Below are positions 31,274 to 37,676 of a stretch of DNA of 43,563 nucleotides, one piece after another. A program made the position numbers and the translations under genes. Where the stretch lies: positions 1 to 43,563 of IMG/VR virus record IMGVR_UViG_3300037189_014748. The stretch is one strand, 5' to 3'. Position 1 is the first letter of the stretch. Every line of letters begins with the position of its first letter. The DNA comes from a virus. The notes under the pieces were generated by a model, which saw nothing but the letters and a program-made list of their open reading frames with translations, was not told where the DNA came from and searched no databases.

Positions 31274-32023
31274 TTAGAATAAAACTTCTTGGGCTAAACG
31301 ATTATTGGCTATCTTAATATACTGTGGGTCTAGTTCTATGCCTATATATCTGCGACTCGTATTCTTGCAAGCGACTGCGGTAGTGCCACTTCCTATGCAA
31401 TTATCTAACACAAGGTCGCCTTCATTTGTGTATGTCTTGATGAGGTACTCAAAGAGAGCTACTGGTTTTTGGGTTGGGTGTTGAGAATTGTTGTTTGGAT
31501 TAGCTACTGTTTGAACACTTTGTGGAAAGCGATTGCCATCATCTTTATTTCTAATTCTTTTTATATTTCCCATAACTCCCTCTTTATTAGATAAAGGATT
31601 ATTGATTGTTTTTCGCTTATCAATTTTATCTTCACTTACTTGATATTTCTGCGGATTATATTTTATCTTACCTTTTCCGAAAACGAGTATATTTTCGTGC
31701 ATTTTCCACGGCATATGTTTAAGAGTTGCAAAATTACTGCCCTTAGTCTTTTTCCATATCCATTCGTACTTAAACATTTTAGGATTACTCATAACGAGGG
31801 CTGAAGTGAAGGGTTGCGAAGCGGTTAAAACTATAGCTCCGTTATCCTTAATAACTCTTTTGTACTGCTCCCATAAAGGCTCAAAAGGAATAATAGTGTC
31901 CCACGAACAAGCGGTAGTCCCGTAGGGTAGGTCACACAATATCATATCTACAGACTTGTCAGGTAATAAGGGCATCACTTCTAAACAATCCCCCTCTATT
32001 ATTTTATTTATGTATTTGTCCAT
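31274..32023 (-). CDS. DNA methyltransferase (N4/N6 type, beta-class order)
   Basis: A 249-residue protein. The catalytic motif IV reads D-L-P-Y (residues 31-34, in DMILCDLPYGTT) near the N-terminus, and the SAM-binding motif DNCIGSGTTAVAC lies near the C-terminus (~210-222). This is the order of beta-class amino-methyltransferases. QHPTQKPVALFEYLI precedes motif I. No restriction partner is adjacent, so it is an orphan enzyme that probably modifies phage DNA to evade host restriction (inference). The variable middle (~115-165) would be the recognition region. GAGGATATG precedes the start. Confidence 0.87.
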   Translation of the reverse strand: MDKYINKIIEGDCLEVMPLLPDKSVDMILCDLPYGTTACSWDTIIPFEPLWEQYKRVIKDNGAIVLTASQPFTSALVMSNPKMFKYEWIWKKTKGSNFATLKHMPWKMHENILVFGKGKIKYNPQKYQVSEDKIDKRKTINNPLSNKEGVMGNIKRIRNKDDGNRFPQSVQTVANPNNNSQHPTQKPVALFEYLIKTYTNEGDLVLDNCIGSGTTAVACKNTSRRYIGIELDPQYIKIANNRLAQEVLF

Positions 32024-32028
32024 ATCCT

Positions 32029-32478
32029 CTAATGAGAAAGTAAATAATCTTTTAACTTTTTGAGCGGAACACTAAAACTTGAACTACCACCCTCCCACTT
32101 TCCACCATTATCATCATCTTCAAAATACCTCATGTGTACATGAAGCCTGTCTTTTTGTTGTTCAAAGGTTGTTTCACACCATTCTTCTTTTATCACTAAC
32201 TTCTTCTCAATCTTGGTTGGTTTGGGGGAGGACTTTACTTTTATCTGACCACATTTACACACAGCTGTACTTCCATAGACTTTATATCTGTGTATATGCT
32301 TCTTCTTCTCTACTTCCTTTTTTATTCTTTTCATGGGTTTGGGTAAATCATCAACCCAATATCTATTAGGAACTCTTTTAACTTCACTTTCACTAAGCTC
32401 TCTATAGGCTGTATGCGTTTGCCTAACTCCATTTTTAATTCTTATGTGTAAGTATTTAATTCGTTTATTTAGTTTCAT
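32029..32478 (-). CDS. Unknown early protein with CxC motif
   Basis: A 149-residue protein. The N-terminus is basic (KLNKRIKYLHIRIKNGVRQT). A H-x-H-x-Y...CKC segment (~85-100) resembles the H/C segment of the 32501 product (HVHEY...CKC), so both may bind metal. No family recognised. It ends 5 nt before the methyltransferase start. Confidence 0.7.
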   Translation of the reverse strand: MKLNKRIKYLHIRIKNGVRQTHTAYRELSESEVKRVPNRYWVDDLPKPMKRIKKEVEKKKHIHRYKVYGSTAVCKCGQIKVKSSPKPTKIEKKLVIKEEWCETTFEQQKDRLHVHMRYFEDDDNGGKWEGGSSSFSVPLKKLKDYLLSH

Positions 32479-32500
32479 ACAATGTTAATTAGATGATGGG

Positions 32501-32971
32501 TTAGCAACCACAAAACTTGCAAATAATAGACTTTCCTTTAGGAGAGGCGGCTTCACTAAAAAAATCCCACTTCTTAGTTCCGAAAGGAATTGATACAAAA
32601 TAGAATTCGCCACAATTATCACACTCTCTTTTTACCTTATACATCTTCTTTATAGATTTCTTAGGTTTTTCTTTTCCACACTTACATTGATGATACTCTG
32701 CATATTTCTCCAGCGTAGGATAAGCGTTAGCATCAAATGGTATATATTCGTGAACGTGCCTCTTAGATTTCTTAGGTTTGAGGGGGGATAACTTTTTAGG
32801 ATTACAGAAGTCGTCTTTACCAATTTCTATAACGGGATACGTTTCATCAAAAGTCGTGCCTTTGTAAGTTCCAGTTTTCCCCAGATGACTTGGGTTCCCA
32901 CCCGCACAAACAATTACTTTTACTCTATCCCCTACTTTATATACTTGTTTCTTACCTTTTTTAATTGACAT
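32501..32971 (-). CDS. KOW-like protein with C-terminal zinc fingers
   Basis: A 156-residue protein. Residues ~8-55 (YKVGDRVKVIVCAGGNPSHL then GKTGTYKG) look like an SH3/KOW beta-barrel. The C-terminus has CKCG, CDNCG and CKFCGC pairs, at least one zinc ribbon. The start was set at 32971 (TAATATG after the upstream gene); a longer frame to 33013 overlaps that gene. Nucleic-acid binding is plausible. Confidence 0.65.
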   Translation of the reverse strand: MSIKKGKKQVYKVGDRVKVIVCAGGNPSHLGKTGTYKGTTFDETYPVIEIGKDDFCNPKKLSPLKPKKSKRHVHEYIPFDANAYPTLEKYAEYHQCKCGKEKPKKSIKKMYKVKRECDNCGEFYFVSIPFGTKKWDFFSEAASPKGKSIICKFCGC

Positions 32972-32972
32972 A

Positions 32973-33140
32973 TTATTTTTCATAATTAGTATCTCTATCT
33001 CCGTAATCGTCATGTTCGCCTGTGTCCTCTAAGATATTTCTTGAAACCATACGCTCTATATTTGCTCTATGTTCAGGAGTGAGCTTAGACCATGGGATTG
33101 CTCGCCCATCTTTTGTTATCCAAATTCTTTCTTTTTTCAT
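32973..33140 (-). CDS. Small early protein, unknown
   Basis: A 55-residue protein: MKKERIWITKDGRAIPWSKL, then TPEHRANIERMVSRNILEDT and an acidic tail. Good coding appearance and tight spacing on both sides (8 nt after the YopX-HNH stop region, 1 nt before the next ATG). No family recognised. Confidence 0.65.
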   Translation of the reverse strand: MKKERIWITKDGRAIPWSKLTPEHRANIERMVSRNILEDTGEHDDYGDRDTNYEK

Positions 33141-33148
33141 AAGGTTAT

Positions 33149-33877
33149 TTAAGAACTTTTAATAAAATCAGGGTTCTCATAAATGTTACCGATGACTTCC
33201 CACCAATAAGATTTGAAGTGGAGGTATTCCCCATCTTGGCTCATCGGCACGAGTTCAGAACCCTCCCATTTAACACTATAGATTTTAGGTAAATAATTAT
33301 TTGAATCTCTACCTTTATTATCTTCCCAACCATCAATACCTTTAACAATATCCCCCTCATATATCTCTTTTCCATTTTTATCTTTCAGACCTGTCCATCT
33401 GCCTCTAAATTGAAACTTGCCTCGTCTAAAAGTAGTAGCTATGAGTTCCTGTAAGGGATAGATTTGTGTTAGGTTTTTGTCCTTATCATGAAGCCTAAAC
33501 TTAATTTCCTTAAAAATGGGCTCGGTGGCTACAAATTGTCCGTTGGGATTTCTCTTCCCAACATCTTCAATGCTTGCATGAGCTGATTGATTTTCAATAA
33601 GTCTTAGATTTGATAGCTCGTTGTTGCTTCTGTTTCCGTCAATGTGGTGAATTACCTCGGAAGCATGAAGAAATCTTTTAAGTTTCTGTTCCATTACGAG
33701 GCGGTGTTCTTTCACATATCCACGCTTTGTAGCTAATGGGTGTTCCGTAACTAATCGGTAAACATATCCCTGACTAACATATAAACCCTTAGCGTCCCTA
33801 TGTAAAGGCTTCTTCATTCTAACATCAAACCATCTTTGATGAGTTTCGCTATACGCTCTAAACTTTATAATTCTCAT
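33149..33877 (-). CDS. YopX-family protein with in-frame HNH endonuclease insertion
   Basis: A 242-residue chimera. Residues 1-19 (MRIIKFRAYSETHQRWFDV) are a YopX-type start. Residues ~30-105 are an HNH_3-type domain (VYRLVTEHPLATKRGYVKEH, RLVMEQKLKRFL, V-I-HHIDGNRSNNELSNLRL). From residue 124 a second YopX start appears (KEIKFRLHDKDKNLTQI) and continues through WTGLKDKNGKEIYEGDIV to WWEVIGNIYENPDF, the conserved end of the family. The HNH is thus embedded between a partial and a full copy of the YopX N-terminus, all in one frame. YopX proteins are common early phage proteins of unclear function. Confidence 0.82.
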   Translation of the reverse strand: MRIIKFRAYSETHQRWFDVRMKKPLHRDAKGLYVSQGYVYRLVTEHPLATKRGYVKEHRLVMEQKLKRFLHASEVIHHIDGNRSNNELSNLRLIENQSAHASIEDVGKRNPNGQFVATEPIFKEIKFRLHDKDKNLTQIYPLQELIATTFRRGKFQFRGRWTGLKDKNGKEIYEGDIVKGIDGWEDNKGRDSNNYLPKIYSVKWEGSELVPMSQDGEYLHFKSYWWEVIGNIYENPDFIKSS

Positions 33878-33883
33878 ATATAT

Positions 33884-34060
33884 TTATTTAATTGATAATA
33901 GTAAAAAACATCTTCCTACTTTAGTGAAACAGACTATTTTACCTTTGTTAAAAAACTCGTATTGGTTCTTCTCCGAGAAGGCAAAGTATGATAAAGATAC
34001 AGCTACTAAGGTTGTAATAAGTGCGGTTAAGATTATGATTTTTATAGATGTTCTTCTCAT
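33884..34060 (-). CDS. 58-residue signal-anchor protein
   Basis: Basic start (MRRTSIKI), a hydrophobic helix (IIILTALITTLVAVSLSYFA), then a polar region with two Cys. Either a signal anchor or a secreted or periplasm-facing small protein. A promoter-like element ends 6 nt before its ATG, so it is probably read from a leaderless mRNA. Confidence 0.6.
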   Translation of the reverse strand: MRRTSIKIIILTALITTLVAVSLSYFAFSEKNQYEFFNKGKIVCFTKVGRCFLLLSIK

Positions 34061-34066
34061 AGACTC

Positions 34067-34095
34067 AGTCTAACATAAACCATTAAACAATGCAA
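34067..34095 (-). promoter_or_regulatory. Leftward leaderless-type promoter
   Basis: Minus strand TTGCAT (34095-34090), 17-bp spacer, TAGACT (34072-34067), then 6 nt to the ATG at 34060. The upstream TTTACTACTTG is identical to the sequence around the -35 of the main leftward promoter at 39992-40020. Confidence 0.6.
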
Positions 34096-34244
34096 GTAGT
34101 AAATAAAGAACCTATATAATTTCTCACAGGTTTTATTTTTTCTGCGGGCGGATTTGTAAAATGAAGGTATAGAATCAGAATCCCAACACTAATAACCCAC
34201 GATACTGAGAGAATTATAAAACTTACTATTAAATGATGTTTCAT
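34083..34244 (-). CDS. 53-residue membrane protein
   Basis: MKHHLIVSFIILSVSWVISV then GILILYLHF predicts one membrane helix, followed by a polar tail. AAGGAAG lies upstream of the start. It overlaps the 42-residue frame upstream in another register by 56 nt. Function unknown. Confidence 0.55.
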   Translation of the reverse strand: MKHHLIVSFIILSVSWVISVGILILYLHFTNPPAEKIKPVRNYIGSLFTTCIV

Positions 34245-34317
34245 ATATGTTTTTTAACTTCCTTACCACCTCGCCCCCTACCCCCATAACTATATACATA
34301 GTCTTATTAGGTTTCAT
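34189..34317 (-). CDS. Possible 42-residue protein
   Basis: Begins MKPNKTMYIVMGVGGEVVRK. Its ATG overlaps the stop of the 16-codon frame upstream (ATGA). The 56-nt out-of-frame overlap with the next gene lowers confidence. Confidence 0.35.
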   Translation of the reverse strand: MKPNKTMYIVMGVGGEVVRKLKNIYETSFNSKFYNSLSIVGY

Positions 34318-34364
34318 TCCACCAGAGCTAAAGATAAACGCATTGGGTCTTGTATGACTCTCAC
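34314..34364 (-). CDS. 16-codon GTG-started leader frame
   Basis: Product MRVIQDPMRLSLALVE. It is preceded by AAGGAGGAG, the strongest ribosome site in the early region, at 5 nt from GTG, and its stop overlaps the next ATG. Plausibly a leader peptide that delivers ribosomes to the small genes downstream. Confidence 0.4.
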   Translation of the reverse strand: MRVIQDPMRLSLALVE

Positions 34365-34438
34365 ATACTCCTCCTTATCTTATTTGTTTTACTTTTTCGG
34401 TGCCGAGAATGGCTTATTTAGCACCTATACAAAAACGC

Positions 34439-34645
34439 TCATGCCATAGGTTTCGGATTACTATCCGATGTTCTACTCTTCATCTTCCTTATTAGAAAAC
34501 GAATTGCTAATAGGGGATGTTCTAAAGCGTTTGAAGTACACCAGTATCCAAATCTAAGACAAGCATGAGTTTTAGGAGCGTCAGGACTAAACCCTGCGGT
34601 TAAGTAAGCGTGAGTAAAAGTAGTTGTGTATATTTCTGAAACCAT
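34439..34645 (-). CDS. Possible 68-residue protein after the attenuator
   Basis: Product begins MVSEIYTTTFTHAYLTAGFS and contains ACLRFGYWCTSNALEHPLLA; codon use looks like coding DNA. The ATG follows the T-run of the hairpin at 34646-34728 directly. The same DNA can form hairpins (CCTTATTAG / CTAATAGGG near 34485-34518; TCGGAT/ATCCGA near 34450), so it could instead be structured RNA. No family recognised. Confidence 0.45.
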   Translation of the reverse strand: MVSEIYTTTFTHAYLTAGFSPDAPKTHACLRFGYWCTSNALEHPLLAIRFLIRKMKSRTSDSNPKPMA

Positions 34646-34728
34646 AAAAAAACAGCGGCTTAATCTGAATACGGTACAGTTTAGAGGTGAAACCGTACCC
34701 AGACTAAAACGCTGTTTCTCTAAACTGT
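34646..34728 (-). terminator. Attenuator-like hairpin with competing pairing
   Basis: On the minus strand: AACAGCG (34716-34710) pairs with CGCTGTT (34657-34651), followed by a run of seven T (34652-34646). Inner stems AGTCTG/CAGATT and TACGGT/ACCGTA extend it into a long rod, a factor-independent terminator. Just upstream, ACAGTTTAGAG (34728-34718) is an 11-base perfect complement of CTCTAAACTGT in the hairpin loop (34686-34676). Pairing these would disrupt the terminator, which gives an antiterminator arrangement. It lies in the leftward operon between the RusA-like gene and the small membrane genes. Confidence 0.65.
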
Positions 34729-34803
34729 TTGTACTCGCCTAGATTTCTAAGCTGCTGAGCAAGCCCAGCAACCTATCAATCTATAATAAATATACCAAAC
34801 TAA

Positions 34804-35160
34804 TCACTTACTTGTCAACTCTTTTATCTCAATCTCTATTTTCTGGTCGTTCTTATCTACTTTGATTCTCTCTATCTGTAGGTAGTGTACCAAGCTATCG
34901 TTCTCAATCACTCCTGCCTTTTGCAGAGCGTCCTGTAGAGCTTTTAGTAAATTGTCTAGGTCGCCTCTACTCCATAAATACGCCTTAATATACAGTCCTA
35001 CTGGTGTTGTGTGAGTAACTTTGTACTGGGTCTTAATCTTGTAGTGGGCTTCCTCAAACCACGCCTTTCCTTCCTCAGTTATGTATCTTATGGGGAAACG
35101 TCCTCTTATATTAAGTCCGTATAAGTGATTGACCGAAGGAGGTCTGCTTAGGGTTATCAT
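34804..35160 (-). CDS. RusA-like Holliday junction resolvase
   Basis: A 118-residue protein starting MITLSRPPSVNHLYGLN. The SVNHLY start, a G-D-L-D-N-L-L-K segment (RGDLDNLLKALQDALQKAGV) with paired catalytic Asp and Lys, and E-N-D-S-L-V following it are the RusA signature. RusA is a dimeric endonuclease that resolves four-way junctions; in phages it trims branched DNA before packaging. Start set at 35160, overlapping the HNH stop by ATGA; the open frame extends further upstream inside that gene. It is the last gene before the attenuator. Confidence 0.85.
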   Translation of the reverse strand: MITLSRPPSVNHLYGLNIRGRFPIRYITEEGKAWFEEAHYKIKTQYKVTHTTPVGLYIKAYLWSRGDLDNLLKALQDALQKAGVIENDSLVHYLQIERIKVDKNDQKIEIEIKELTSK

Positions 35161-35432
35161 CTTGCGTCTATAATATCCTGAAGTAACTCTCTCATTTGCT
35201 CTCTCGGCCACTTCTCTATTACTTGATGGCAAGGATTACAGGCTAAAACAACTATTCGTAGCTGTTCGCCTTTCAGGTATCTTCGCTTGTCTAGGTGTGC
35301 AAAGCCTAAAGCATTGTTGCGCCAACAGACAGGAAAATGTATCTCACAGGTAGTAATTCCCTTGTCCTCAAACTCTACGACCAGTTCTTTTCGTAGCTCA
35401 TTCCATTCTTTAGTCCGCTTTCCAGCTTTCAT
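35157..35432 (-). CDS. HNH-type phage nuclease of the recombination block
   Basis: A 91-residue protein with a CEIHFPVCW zinc pair (~30-38), F-A-H-L-D-K-R (HNH first His region) and VVLACNPCHQVIEKW (second CxxC and HQ). These small HNH proteins are commonly encoded next to RusA and Cas4/RecB-like nucleases in phage replication blocks. It is part of the normal operon (ATGA overlaps on both sides) and shows no target duplication, unlike the three invading HNH genes. Confidence 0.75.
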   Translation of the reverse strand: MKAGKRTKEWNELRKELVVEFEDKGITTCEIHFPVCWRNNALGFAHLDKRRYLKGEQLRIVVLACNPCHQVIEKWPREQMRELLQDIIDAR

Positions 35433-35974
35433 AGTATGCCTATCTTTCCAAAATAATCGTGTAATTCTCCGCCATATGTCTGAATGAAGTTATGAGCTTT
35501 CTCCTCTACAGTTTCATTCATCCACTTAAAAGCCCAATCACATTTATTATTGTATTGGTCATAACGAATAACTATAATCTTTTCTACTTCCAATCCTTTG
35601 AGTTTACAAGCTAATCCGTACATATCTAATTGTTCACTATTAAGATACGACAGAGCAGAACGCTTACCAGTTTTTAATTCAATCACGGTCGGGGAATCAT
35701 AAATATCCAACTTAGCTACTAAAGTAAAGTGTTCAGAGTAGTCTATTTCTAACTTCATCTGTGTTTGTGGTTTCACAAGGCGGTAATCTAAAAATTCTTT
35801 GGTCAGCTTCTTATTAGCAGTCGCACTTTCCATCTGCTTATCATCCCATTCAATACCTTCTTGCATTTGTCTAGTTCGGGGCATTTCCTTATGAAGATAC
35901 ATATTCACGCAGTCATCTACCCTTCCAGCTTTCCACATATTCAGGAGAGAGTAACTTACTCGGAGCTTGTTCAT
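35429..35974 (-). CDS. PD-(D/E)XK nuclease, RecB/Cas4-like
   Basis: A 181-residue protein. SYSLLNMWKAGRVDDCVNMY at the start resembles the entry helix of RecB-family nucleases. The catalytic centre is K-L-D-I-Y-D-S-P-T-V-I-E-L-K-T-G-K (~93-110): D, then E-x-K. A following YLNSEQLDMYGLACK helix carries the Q-x-x-x-Y motif of the family. It is probably an exonuclease for recombination or replication. No iron-sulphur Cys cluster is seen. It overlaps both neighbours by 4 nt. Confidence 0.8.
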   Translation of the reverse strand: MNKLRVSYSLLNMWKAGRVDDCVNMYLHKEMPRTRQMQEGIEWDDKQMESATANKKLTKEFLDYRLVKPQTQMKLEIDYSEHFTLVAKLDIYDSPTVIELKTGKRSALSYLNSEQLDMYGLACKLKGLEVEKIIVIRYDQYNNKCDWAFKWMNETVEEKAHNFIQTYGGELHDYFGKIGIL

Positions 35975-36390
35975 TCTTTCAAGCTAATTGATAATTTTCC
36001 TTCTCGTTGTGTTTCCTCAATCCCTTTTGGTAAAGTTCCATTCTCTTTTATATATGCGTCTACCTTGTCAGCGTCTACATATTTTCTAGTGATTACAAAC
36101 TCATCTTCTACTTGAGAGTTCATTTCATACCTTGCTCCATATTCTCGAACGGATATTTTTACCTTTTCACCTTCTACACCCTTAAAATTCGGCATTATTG
36201 CGTTCCCACTTATTAAAATCTGCTCTTTAAGTTCCTCTTTTAGCTTATCAACCTGCTTACAAAACTGCAAAAACTTTAGAAGTGATAGTTCAGCTTTCCC
36301 ATTTAGAACGATTGCGTTACCCTCTTTTACAAGGGCAGTCATCTCGTTTAGATTGAAGACTAAATCGGTAGTTTTAGATTGAGTAGCCAC
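35971..36390 (-). CDS. Unknown early replication-region protein
   Basis: A 139-residue protein starting with GTG at 36390 (MATQSKTTDLVF). The N-terminal half is helical (LKFLQFCKQVDKLKEELKEQ); the C-terminal half is beta (VKISVREYGARYEM, then EFVITRKYVDADKVDAYIKE). Its place directly before the PD-(D/E)XK nuclease suggests a recombination or DNA-binding accessory. Its start codons lie within the last codons of the HNH-AP2 gene in another frame, so it is translated after that gene by coupling. Confidence 0.7.
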   Translation of the reverse strand: MATQSKTTDLVFNLNEMTALVKEGNAIVLNGKAELSLLKFLQFCKQVDKLKEELKEQILISGNAIMPNFKGVEGEKVKISVREYGARYEMNSQVEDEFVITRKYVDADKVDAYIKENGTLPKGIEETQREGKLSISLKE

Positions 36391-36880
36391 TTGGTTGTAT
36401 ATGATTTATAACAGCCATATCTCCAAATGTATTTTTGCTCCACTGGTTGTAGACTTTCCCAGCCTCGTCTTCATTTTCAAACCGACCTAAGTACCTCAAT
36501 TTTCCATCTATGTAGATATTCACTTCCCATTTCTTACCTTTAGCACATACTCCGAAGTACTTAGATGTTTTCTTCCTCTTTGAGTTACAGGCATTGAGAG
36601 ATTTTGTAGCCACTCTCAAATTAGACCTCTGATTGTCTAGCTTATCTTGATTTATATGGTCTATTATGTACCCGACTGGCGGTTGTAGTACTATGTGATG
36701 TAGAAAAACCATTCGTTTCTTATCTTCTGACCTTTTTCCATATCTCTTAGTGATACAAACATAACCATCTTTGTTCACTCGCCATTTTCTAGGAGTAAGA
36801 GCTAGTAGATTATATACGTCATTGTCTATTTTAGAGTATTTTCCGATACCATGACTGCCCGTAAGTTTCAACAATCTCAT
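36374..36880 (-). CDS. HNH homing endonuclease with AP2 DNA-binding domain
   Basis: A 168-residue protein. The HNH core is F-L-HHIVLQPP-x-G-Y-I-I-D-HINQDKLDNQRSNLRV (~58-92), followed by an AP2 domain SKYFGVCAKGKKWEVNIYID / YLGRFENEDEAGKVYNQWS (~107-152), the usual layout of HNH-AP2 mobile endonucleases. The start at 36880 overlaps the upstream stop (ATGA); a longer frame to 36910 is less likely. It ends P-S-G-Y-S-I, copying the P-Q-G-Y-S-I end of the upstream gene. It sits between two genes that were probably adjacent before it arrived. Confidence 0.88.
   Translation of the reverse strand: MRLLKLTGSHGIGKYSKIDNDVYNLLALTPRKWRVNKDGYVCITKRYGKRSEDKKRMVFLHHIVLQPPVGYIIDHINQDKLDNQRSNLRVATKSLNACNSKRKKTSKYFGVCAKGKKWEVNIYIDGKLRYLGRFENEDEAGKVYNQWSKNTFGDMAVINHIQPSGYSI
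36378..36388 (-). repeat. 11-bp HNH-flanking repeat, copy 2
   Basis: Minus strand GGCTACTCAAT, within the end of the HNH-AP2 gene and the start of the 35971 gene. Identical to 36881-36891. Confidence 0.75.
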
Positions 36881-37287
36881 ATTGAGTAGCCTTGTGGCTT
36901 TCCGAAGCACATAGAGCCTGGAGCCAATGAATGACCCGTATAAGGTTTCCCAGTCTTTTTAGATACCTTATTCTCGAGTGGTACGTTGTGGATAGGGCAC
37001 ATTTTTGCCTCTGTAGTAGGGCTAGAAGGGGCATTTACAGGTGGAGTAGTGGGGATATACGCTGGAGCAGTTGCAATAGGCGTAGGGGGTAATTTTGGAG
37101 TAGTAGCAAAAGTAGCGTTCATTTCCACTTCTTTGTCTATCATATTTTTCTTAAAGTCTACAGCCTCATCAATCTTAAACCACGCCTCTACATTCTTAAC
37201 TTCGTCATCAAAGGTCATTGATACAGCTACTTTCTCATTAGCGTATTGACCTGTAGGGATTAAGACTTCTCGTGTAAATGTTTTCAT
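36877..37287 (-). CDS. Unknown early protein with C-terminal metal-site motif
   Basis: A 136-residue protein. Residues 1-60 are beta-rich (FTREVLIPTGQYANEKVAVS); 60-90 are a Pro/Thr/Ala linker. The C-terminus has C-P-I-H-N-V ... H ... M-C-F-G-K, a possible CxxH...C zinc site (~100-131). It could be a single-strand DNA-binding or recombination accessory by position, but I recognise no family. Its stop overlaps the HNH-AP2 start. Confidence 0.65.
   Translation of the reverse strand: MKTFTREVLIPTGQYANEKVAVSMTFDDEVKNVEAWFKIDEAVDFKKNMIDKEVEMNATFATTPKLPPTPIATAPAYIPTTPPVNAPSSPTTEAKMCPIHNVPLENKVSKKTGKPYTGHSLAPGSMCFGKPQGYSI
36881..36891 (-). repeat. 11-bp HNH-flanking repeat, copy 1
   Basis: Minus strand GGCTACTCAAT in the last codons of the 36877 gene. 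Matches 36378-36388 on the far side of the HNH-AP2 gene. Confidence 0.75.
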
Positions 37288-37288
37288 A

Positions 37289-37471
37289 TTAGTACTTCTT
37301 CAAAATTCTGTAAAGATTTTGTTTGGTCATGTTATATTTATCAGCAATGTCATCAACCTTATATTTTTTCTCGCCTTCTGGCGTTAAGGCATTATAGTCA
37401 TTTATGATATCCTCGTCTCGTTTTGTTATTTCAGCTTTCGTCTTTCTTTCTGTTCTATATTTGACTTCCAT
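37289..37471 (-). CDS. Small helix-turn-helix protein
   Basis: A 60-residue protein: basic N-terminus, then KVDDIADKYNMTKQNLYRIL, a clear helix-turn-helix of the resolvase/transposase-type. It is probably a regulator of the downstream recombination genes. A leaderless-type promoter ends 5 nt before its ATG, so it is likely the first gene of its transcript; the 36877 gene follows after 1 nt. Confidence 0.7.
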   Translation of the reverse strand: MEVKYRTERKTKAEITKRDEDIINDYNALTPEGEKKYKVDDIADKYNMTKQNLYRILKKY

Positions 37472-37476
37472 TCTTT

Positions 37477-37505
37477 ATTTTACTATAAACTGGTAAATTA
37501 GTCAA
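37477..37505 (-). promoter_or_regulatory. Leftward leaderless-type promoter for the HTH gene
   Basis: Minus strand TTGACT (37505-37500), 17-bp spacer, TAAAAT (37482-37477), then 5 nt to the ATG at 37471. Confidence 0.7.
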
Positions 37506-37508
37506 TCC

Positions 37509-37676
37509 CTATTTTTTCCATCCACTTTTCCAATAACCCTTTTTATTTTTTTTGTTGTAATTTATTGAACATTCAACACTACAAAACTTTCTTTTTCTAA
37601 ATCTAGCCTCATTTTCTACTTTACCATTTGGGTAAATAGTTTTGGCCAATCCCTTTTCACAATTTAGACAACTCAT
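37509..37676 (-). CDS. Small zinc-finger protein
   Basis: A 55-residue basic protein: C-L-N-C near the start, RKRKFCSVECSINYNKKNKK in the middle, ending GYWKSGWKK. Two Cys pairs (CxxC and CxxxC) suggest a treble-clef zinc finger similar to that of the 41177 product. The ATG overlaps the upstream stop (ATGA). The high Lys content suggests nucleic-acid binding. Confidence 0.62.
   Translation of the reverse strand: MSCLNCEKGLAKTIYPNGKVENEARFRKRKFCSVECSINYNKKNKKGYWKSGWKK

Noticed and set aside
35157-35432. The small HNH gene next to RusA as a fourth invading endonuclease
   Set aside because: It has 4-nt overlaps with both neighbours and no duplicated target sequence, and this family is a regular member of phage recombination blocks.
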